Assembly: GCF_020217185.1 (NCBI RefSeq)
Contig: NZ_JAIWNX010000167.1
Location: forward strand, 1-10,000
Direction: 5' to 3'
DNA: 10,000 nucleotides
Source: Asticcacaulis sp.
GTDB taxonomy: Bacteria; Pseudomonadota; Alphaproteobacteria; Caulobacterales; Caulobacteraceae
Within the stretch, counting starts at the first letter, position 1, and each line of letters begins with the position of its first letter. This document shows positions 7,257-10,000 of the stretch, one piece after another. The notes below the pieces were generated by a model, which searched no databases, was not told the origin of the DNA, and was given only the letters and a program-made list of their open reading frames with translations. A program made the translations under genes and the position numbers.

Positions 7257-7286
7257 GTGTGTCTTTCCCTTCACATGAGTCCCCTC

Positions 7287-7304
7287 AATGTCAGCGCTAT
7301 CATT
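7287..7304. promoter_or_regulatory. LacI-type operator O1, AATGTCAGCGCTATCATT
   Basis: An 18-bp pseudo-palindrome centred on AGCGCT, 30 nt upstream of the receptor 2 ATG at 7256. Its reverse-complemented right half, AATGATAGC, equals that of O3. So close to the start codon it would block either initiation or elongation of the receptor transcript. Confidence 0.75.
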
Positions 7305-7381
7305 TTGCTATGCAGAGGTTTGCACAGCATCTGAGGGCGGAGGATGTCCGGAATACGGCCTTTCCTTACGCGCATCAGGCG

Positions 7382-7399
7382 TCTGATAGCGGTATCATT
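7382..7399. promoter_or_regulatory. Degenerate operator O4, TCTGATAGCGGTATCATT
   Basis: TGATA/TATCA arms are perfect and the right half matches O1 and O3 except for one core base (GCGG instead of GCGC). It sits almost midway between O1 and O2, with centres 95 and 91 bp away. It is probably a weaker auxiliary site. Confidence 0.4.
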
Positions 7400-7472
7400 G
7401 CGGTGGATAGATAAACGGCACAGTCCAATGACCGGCCGTTGGCGTTGTTTCCCAGTCAGATTTTTTATCACC

Positions 7473-7490
7473 AATGACAGCGCTAACATT
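7473..7490. promoter_or_regulatory. LacI-type operator O2, AATGACAGCGCTAACATT
   Basis: Differs from O3 at a single position. Its minus-strand reading, AATGTTAGCGCTGTCATT, is close to the TGTTAGCGCTACCA-type sites I recall for Caulobacter XylR. It lies 217 nt upstream of the receptor 2 ATG, downstream of a candidate minus-strand promoter. Confidence 0.72.
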
Positions 7491-7517
7491 TCGTAACGCG
7501 GCTATCGGTCAGACAAT

Positions 7518-7546
7518 TGGTAAATCGGATAGAGCCTACCTGTCAA
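7518..7546 (-). promoter_or_regulatory. Possible promoter for receptor 2
   Basis: A perfect TTGACA on the minus strand (7546-7541) is followed after 17 nt by TTACCA (7523-7518), a poor -10. Transcription would start near 7511, placing O2 just inside the transcript and O1 near its end. The weak -10 keeps confidence low. Confidence 0.25.
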
Positions 7547-7714
7547 GCCTCTCGCGGGATGGGCCTGAGAAAGGGGTGGGGTGTGGTATAAATATTTATT
7601 AAATTCAAAGGTGTGATTTTTACGCGTGAAAATAAGGCGTCAGAATCTCATTTTCGGATCGAGACTCAAGCGAAGCCTTGGTCGTTTCTTCACCTGCTTG
7701 TTGTCTGAATAAAA

Positions 7715-7732
7715 AATGACAGCGCTATCATT
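7715..7732. promoter_or_regulatory. LacI-type operator O3, AATGACAGCGCTATCATT (repressor autoregulation)
   Basis: Best-matched copy of the operator family, 71 nt upstream of the preferred repressor start at 7803. Its right end overlaps a candidate -35 (TTGTCA, 7731-7736), which fits negative autoregulation. It also contains the upstream in-frame ATG at 7716, which argues against that codon being the real start. Confidence 0.75.
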
Positions 7733-7760
7733 GTCAGTTTGTGAGATTCGGTGCTATGGC
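7731..7760 (+). promoter_or_regulatory. Candidate promoter for the LacI-family repressor
   Basis: TTGTCAG (7731-7737) and GCTATGGC (7753-7760) partly fit the Caulobacter housekeeping pattern TTGaCgS / GCtANAWC, with a 15-nt gap. Operator O3 overlaps the -35. A perfect TATAAT at 7781-7786 is an alternative -10, but it has no good -35 and would start transcription within the ribosome-binding site. Confidence 0.35.
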
Positions 7761-7802
7761 TTACAAAAAGCTGCGGCACGTATAATCTCACAGGGTATAA
7801 CA

Positions 7803-8819
7803 TTGGCCTCACGCGCCTCCAGTACGGGTCGGGCGACCCTCGAAGACCTCGCCAGATTAACCGGTGTCTCGGCCATCACCGTATCGCGCGCCTTCCGCCA
7901 TCCGGAAAAAGTCTCCGAAGATCTGCGGCGTCGTATCCAGCAGGCGGCGGACGATATGGGCTATGTGCGCAATCGTGCCGCCAGTGCGCTGGCTTCGAAT
8001 CGTTCGATGAATATCGCGGTTCTGGTCCCTTCGCTCAGCAATCTGGTGTTTGTCGAGACGGTGACGGGGATCGAAAAGGTCTTCCGTGAGCACGGCTATC
8101 AGATGCTGATGGGCGTCAACCACTATTCGGCCGAGGAGGAAGAGGCGCTGGTCCGCGCCTATCTGGCCTTTGCGCCGGACGGTATGTTGCTGACCGGCTT
8201 CAATCATCGCGATTCCACCCGCCGCCTGCTGGAACAGGCGGGGATTCCCATTGTGCACATGATGGAACTGTCGGAGCGCGAAGGGGCCTATAGTGTGGGT
8301 TTCTCACAGGAAGCCGCCGCCCAGACCATGACCGAGCATCTTCTGTCACGGGGCCGTCAGCGCATCGCGTTTGTGGCCTCGCAACTCGATCCGCGCACGC
8401 TCGCGCGCAACCGTGGGTATCGCGATGCGATTATCAGGGCCGGGCTTTATGAGTCGCACCGCGAACTGCTGGTGCCGGATCAGTCGTCGGTCGCGCTGGG
8501 CGCCGTCCTGCTCAAGCGCCTGCTGGAGCAGGCCCCGGATACGGATGCCGTCTTCTTCTGTAACGACGACCTGGCGCAGGGGGCCTTGTTTGAATGCCTG
8601 CGTCAGGGGATCGCCGTGCCGGACCGGCTGGCCGTTGCCGGCTTCAACGATCTGGCCATTTCCGAATGCACGGTGCCGTCGCTGACCACGATCAAAACCC
8701 CGCGCTACGAGGTCGGCGTCGAAGCAGCCCGCATGTTGCTGGCCCTGATAGAAGGCGACCCGGTGCCGCGTAAGATGATTGATCTGGGCTTTCAACTGCG
8801 CGCCAGAGAGAGTACCTGA
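7803..8819 (+). CDS. LacI-family transcriptional repressor, E. coli GntR-like
   Basis: Cytoplasmic DNA-binding repressor of 338 residues from TTG 7803, normal for the family. The helix-turn-helix is at 12-31 (TLEDLARLTGVSAITVSRAF), followed by HPEKVS and the hinge helix AASALASNRS (59-68) with the minor-groove Leu63. A periplasmic-binding-type sensor domain follows, with VFFCNDDLAQGALFECLRQG and a C-terminal KMIDLGFQL. From memory these segments track E. coli GntR, the LacI-family gluconate repressor, closely, so a sugar-acid ligand is plausible. AGGG (7792-7795) lies 7 nt before the TTG. An in-frame ATG at 7716 would add 29 residues unlike any LacI N-terminus and lies inside O3. It is divergent from receptor 2 and convergent with the LysR gene. 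Confidence 0.92.
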   Translation: MASRASSTGRATLEDLARLTGVSAITVSRAFRHPEKVSEDLRRRIQQAADDMGYVRNRAASALASNRSMNIAVLVPSLSNLVFVETVTGIEKVFREHGYQMLMGVNHYSAEEEEALVRAYLAFAPDGMLLTGFNHRDSTRRLLEQAGIPIVHMMELSEREGAYSVGFSQEAAAQTMTEHLLSRGRQRIAFVASQLDPRTLARNRGYRDAIIRAGLYESHRELLVPDQSSVALGAVLLKRLLEQAPDTDAVFFCNDDLAQGALFECLRQGIAVPDRLAVAGFNDLAISECTVPSLTTIKTPRYEVGVEAARMLLALIEGDPVPRKMIDLGFQLRAREST

Positions 8820-8849
8820 CACGTCTGATTAGTACGGCACTGACACTTG

Positions 8850-8869
8850 CATTTTGCGGCCACAAAATG
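8850..8869. terminator. Possible weak hairpin between convergent regulator genes
   Basis: CATTTTG (8850-8856) and CAAAATG (8863-8869) are exact reverse complements around a 6-nt loop, midway in the 85-bp gap between the LacI and LysR stop codons. The stem is AT-rich and no T-tract follows on either strand. It could be a weak bidirectional terminator or a binding site. Confidence 0.25.
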
Positions 8870-8904
8870 TCTTCTGATAATAAACATTATGGGAAACATA
8901 TGGG

Positions 8905-9816
8905 CTATTCCGTATGCGGGGCATAGGCGCTGGTGGCTCGTATGATGAATTCGCTGATGAGAGCCTGAGCGCGCGGGTCAGTGCTGCGCTCTTTTAGCGA
9001 ATAGACGCCCATCCGCACGGGATCGGCCCGGTCGTCAGGCGCAAGCTGGACCTGAAGAACGCCAAGACGCTCAAACTCCTGCGCCATCAACTCGCCATGC
9101 TGCAAGACGGCATCCGTGTGCTTTACGTAGTCGAGGCAGGCCTCCAGCGAGTTTGACGTGAAGGCCTTGCCGATCGTACCATCCATAAAGACCGCGCTTG
9201 ATAAGCGCCGCTGATGGCTCTCCTTCGGAAAGGCCAGGGTAGACGGATAGGCCCTGAGTTCGGACAGGGTCCGGGTGCCCCCCAGTAGGGGATGGCCGTC
9301 GCGTACGAAATAGCCGTCGCGCAAATAGCCGACGGGGGTGAAAACGGTCCCCAGACTGGGGTCAAGATCGGGCACCTTATGACCGACAAAGGCCAGAATA
9401 TCACCCGCCAGCAACTGATCCATCAGGCGCAGCACATTGCCAATACTGACGTGAATGGCGACATCCGGGTGGCGTTCTCTGTATTCGAAGATAAAGGCGC
9501 GCAGAAAGCCGGTCCAGGCCGTGTAGCCTGACCCAAGGCTTAATCCATAATCCGTCTGGATGCGCTGCCGCTCAATTGAGGTCAGGGCGTTTTCATGCAG
9601 GCGTTTCATGACGATGCCGTGTTCGTAGAGCGTCTGACCATAGGGGGTGAGCCGCATCCCGCGGGCCGTGCGCTGAAACAGTTCCACCCCAAGCGATTTT
9701 TCCAGCTTGCGCAGGTTGAAGGTCAGGGTGGGCTGGGTGACACGCATGCGCTCCGCGGCCAGACTGATCGACCCGGCATCCGCGACGGACAGAAACTGTA
9801 ACAGGGCACGATCCAT
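8905..9816 (-). CDS. LysR-type transcriptional regulator
   Basis: DNA-binding regulator of 303 residues, the usual length for LysR-type proteins, which normally act as tetramers and respond to a small-molecule coinducer. The N-terminal winged helix-turn-helix is clear: LLQFLSVADAGSISLAAERM (5-24), then VTQPTLTFNLRKLEKSLGVE (26-45), LFQRTARGMRLTPYG and a linker helix. The rest forms the two-lobed effector domain. Start ATG 9816 has a weak AGAGAG Shine-Dalgarno about 6 nt upstream. A symmetric T-N11-A box just upstream suggests autoregulation and perhaps control of a divergent gene beyond the right edge. Effector and targets are unknown. It is convergent with the LacI-family gene, so a link to the receptor is not implied. 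Confidence 0.92.
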   Translation of the reverse strand: MDRALLQFLSVADAGSISLAAERMRVTQPTLTFNLRKLEKSLGVELFQRTARGMRLTPYGQTLYEHGIVMKRLHENALTSIERQRIQTDYGLSLGSGYTAWTGFLRAFIFEYRERHPDVAIHVSIGNVLRLMDQLLAGDILAFVGHKVPDLDPSLGTVFTPVGYLRDGYFVRDGHPLLGGTRTLSELRAYPSTLAFPKESHQRRLSSAVFMDGTIGKAFTSNSLEACLDYVKHTDAVLQHGELMAQEFERLGVLQVQLAPDDRADPVRMGVYSLKERSTDPRAQALISEFIIRATSAYAPHTE

Positions 9817-9829
9817 CTGTGTCTCTCTG

Positions 9830-9852
9830 AGGTATAGATTTTTTCAATACCT
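9830..9852. promoter_or_regulatory. LysR-type binding box AGGTAT-N11-ATACCT
   Basis: Perfect 6-bp arms (9830-9835 and 9847-9852) separated by exactly 11 nt, giving the canonical T-N11-A of LysR-type sites. It lies 13 nt upstream of the LysR start codon, where binding could repress the gene itself. Confidence 0.65.
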
Positions 9853-10000
9853 ACACAGAAATTTCGTATTTTTCTATAGGGTAATTTGCTGATACGGTTG
9901 CAATCAATATGTGCTATTCGGCGATAGTTTACATATCCATGCCGTTATATCATGTATTCAGATGTAGATGCCATTCCGTCTGGTGAATAGAATGTGTTTT
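9853..10000. other. AT-rich intergenic DNA to the window edge
   Basis: No supported gene. The region probably holds the LysR promoter (TATAGA on the minus strand at 9878-9873, without a convincing -35) and perhaps the promoter of a divergent gene to the right. CTAT-TCGGCG-ATAG (9914-9927) is a minor inverted repeat. Confidence 0.35.

Larger units (their letters stand above)
7257..7802. other. Divergent control region between receptor 2 and the LacI-family repressor
   Basis: About 545 bases without a supported gene. It holds three strong and one weak copies of an 18-bp operator, an AT-rich patch with the 12-bp palindrome ATAAATATTTAT (7588-7599), and candidate promoters for both genes. A 72-codon minus-strand ORF (7489-7271) begins inside an operator and resembles no protein I know, so I treat it as untranslated leader. 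Confidence 0.6.

Noticed and set aside
7271..7489. 72-codon minus-strand ORF between O2 and receptor 2
   Set aside because: Its start lies inside operator O2, it has no good ribosome-binding site, and the translation resembles nothing known to me. Better explained as leader DNA.
7781..7786. Perfect TATAAT as the repressor -10
   Set aside because: No -35 at acceptable spacing, and the resulting start site would remove the AGGG ribosome-binding site. Kept only as an alternative in the promoter entry.
9968..10000. ORF opening at ATG 9968 and running off the right edge
   Set aside because: Only 11 codons are visible and there is no Shine-Dalgarno, so it cannot be supported.
1..10000. CRISPR array, tRNA or rRNA gene, insertion sequence, prophage or defence system
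   Set aside because: I saw no regularly spaced direct repeats, cloverleaf-like sequence, transposase motifs or phage/defence proteins. All supported ORFs are metabolic, transport or regulatory.

Overview
The window looks like a chromosomal segment from an alphaproteobacterium of the Caulobacterales type, with Asticcacaulis-like as my best guess. The grounds are two very different TonB-dependent receptors (one of the Xanthomonas/Caulobacter class), moderately high GC in coding DNA with AT-rich intergenic regions, and a LacI-type regulator with AGCGCT-centred operators like those described for Caulobacter sugar genes. The taxonomic call is inference from gene style, not from a marker gene.

Layout: (1) positions 1-2647, minus strand, a TonB-dependent receptor running off the left edge and missing only its last residues. 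(2) 2648-3170, a long divergent regulatory region with several palindromes, including ATATTGG-TGTG-CCAATAT over a candidate promoter. (3) 3171-4184, plus strand, an extended-SDR NAD(P)-dependent reductase of the dihydroflavonol-4-reductase/aldehyde-reductase kind. (4) 4185-4331, three hairpins between convergent genes; two look like a dispersed intergenic repeat that also serves as terminator. (5) 4332-7256, minus strand, a complete second TonB-dependent receptor of a different class. (6) 7257-7802, a divergent control region with three near-identical 18-bp operators and a weaker fourth. (7) 7803-8819, plus strand, a LacI-family repressor resembling E. coli GntR (the gluconate repressor); its most likely start is TTG at 7803. 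(8) 8905-9816, minus strand, a LysR-type regulator with a textbook T-N11-A box just upstream. (9) 9817-10000, an intergenic region reaching the right edge.

Functional reading: the second receptor and the LacI-family repressor form a divergent pair sharing one operator family, so the repressor very probably controls the receptor and itself. Likeness of the repressor to GntR, and of the 3019-3036 palindrome to GntR/FadR-type hexuronate operators (UxuR/ExuR), both hint at sugar-acid or uronate-oligosaccharide uptake. That substrate assignment is inference: no transporter, hydrolase or catabolic enzyme in the window confirms it. No RNA genes, CRISPR arrays, insertion sequences or phage genes were seen. 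The most informative non-coding content is the operator array at 7287-7732.
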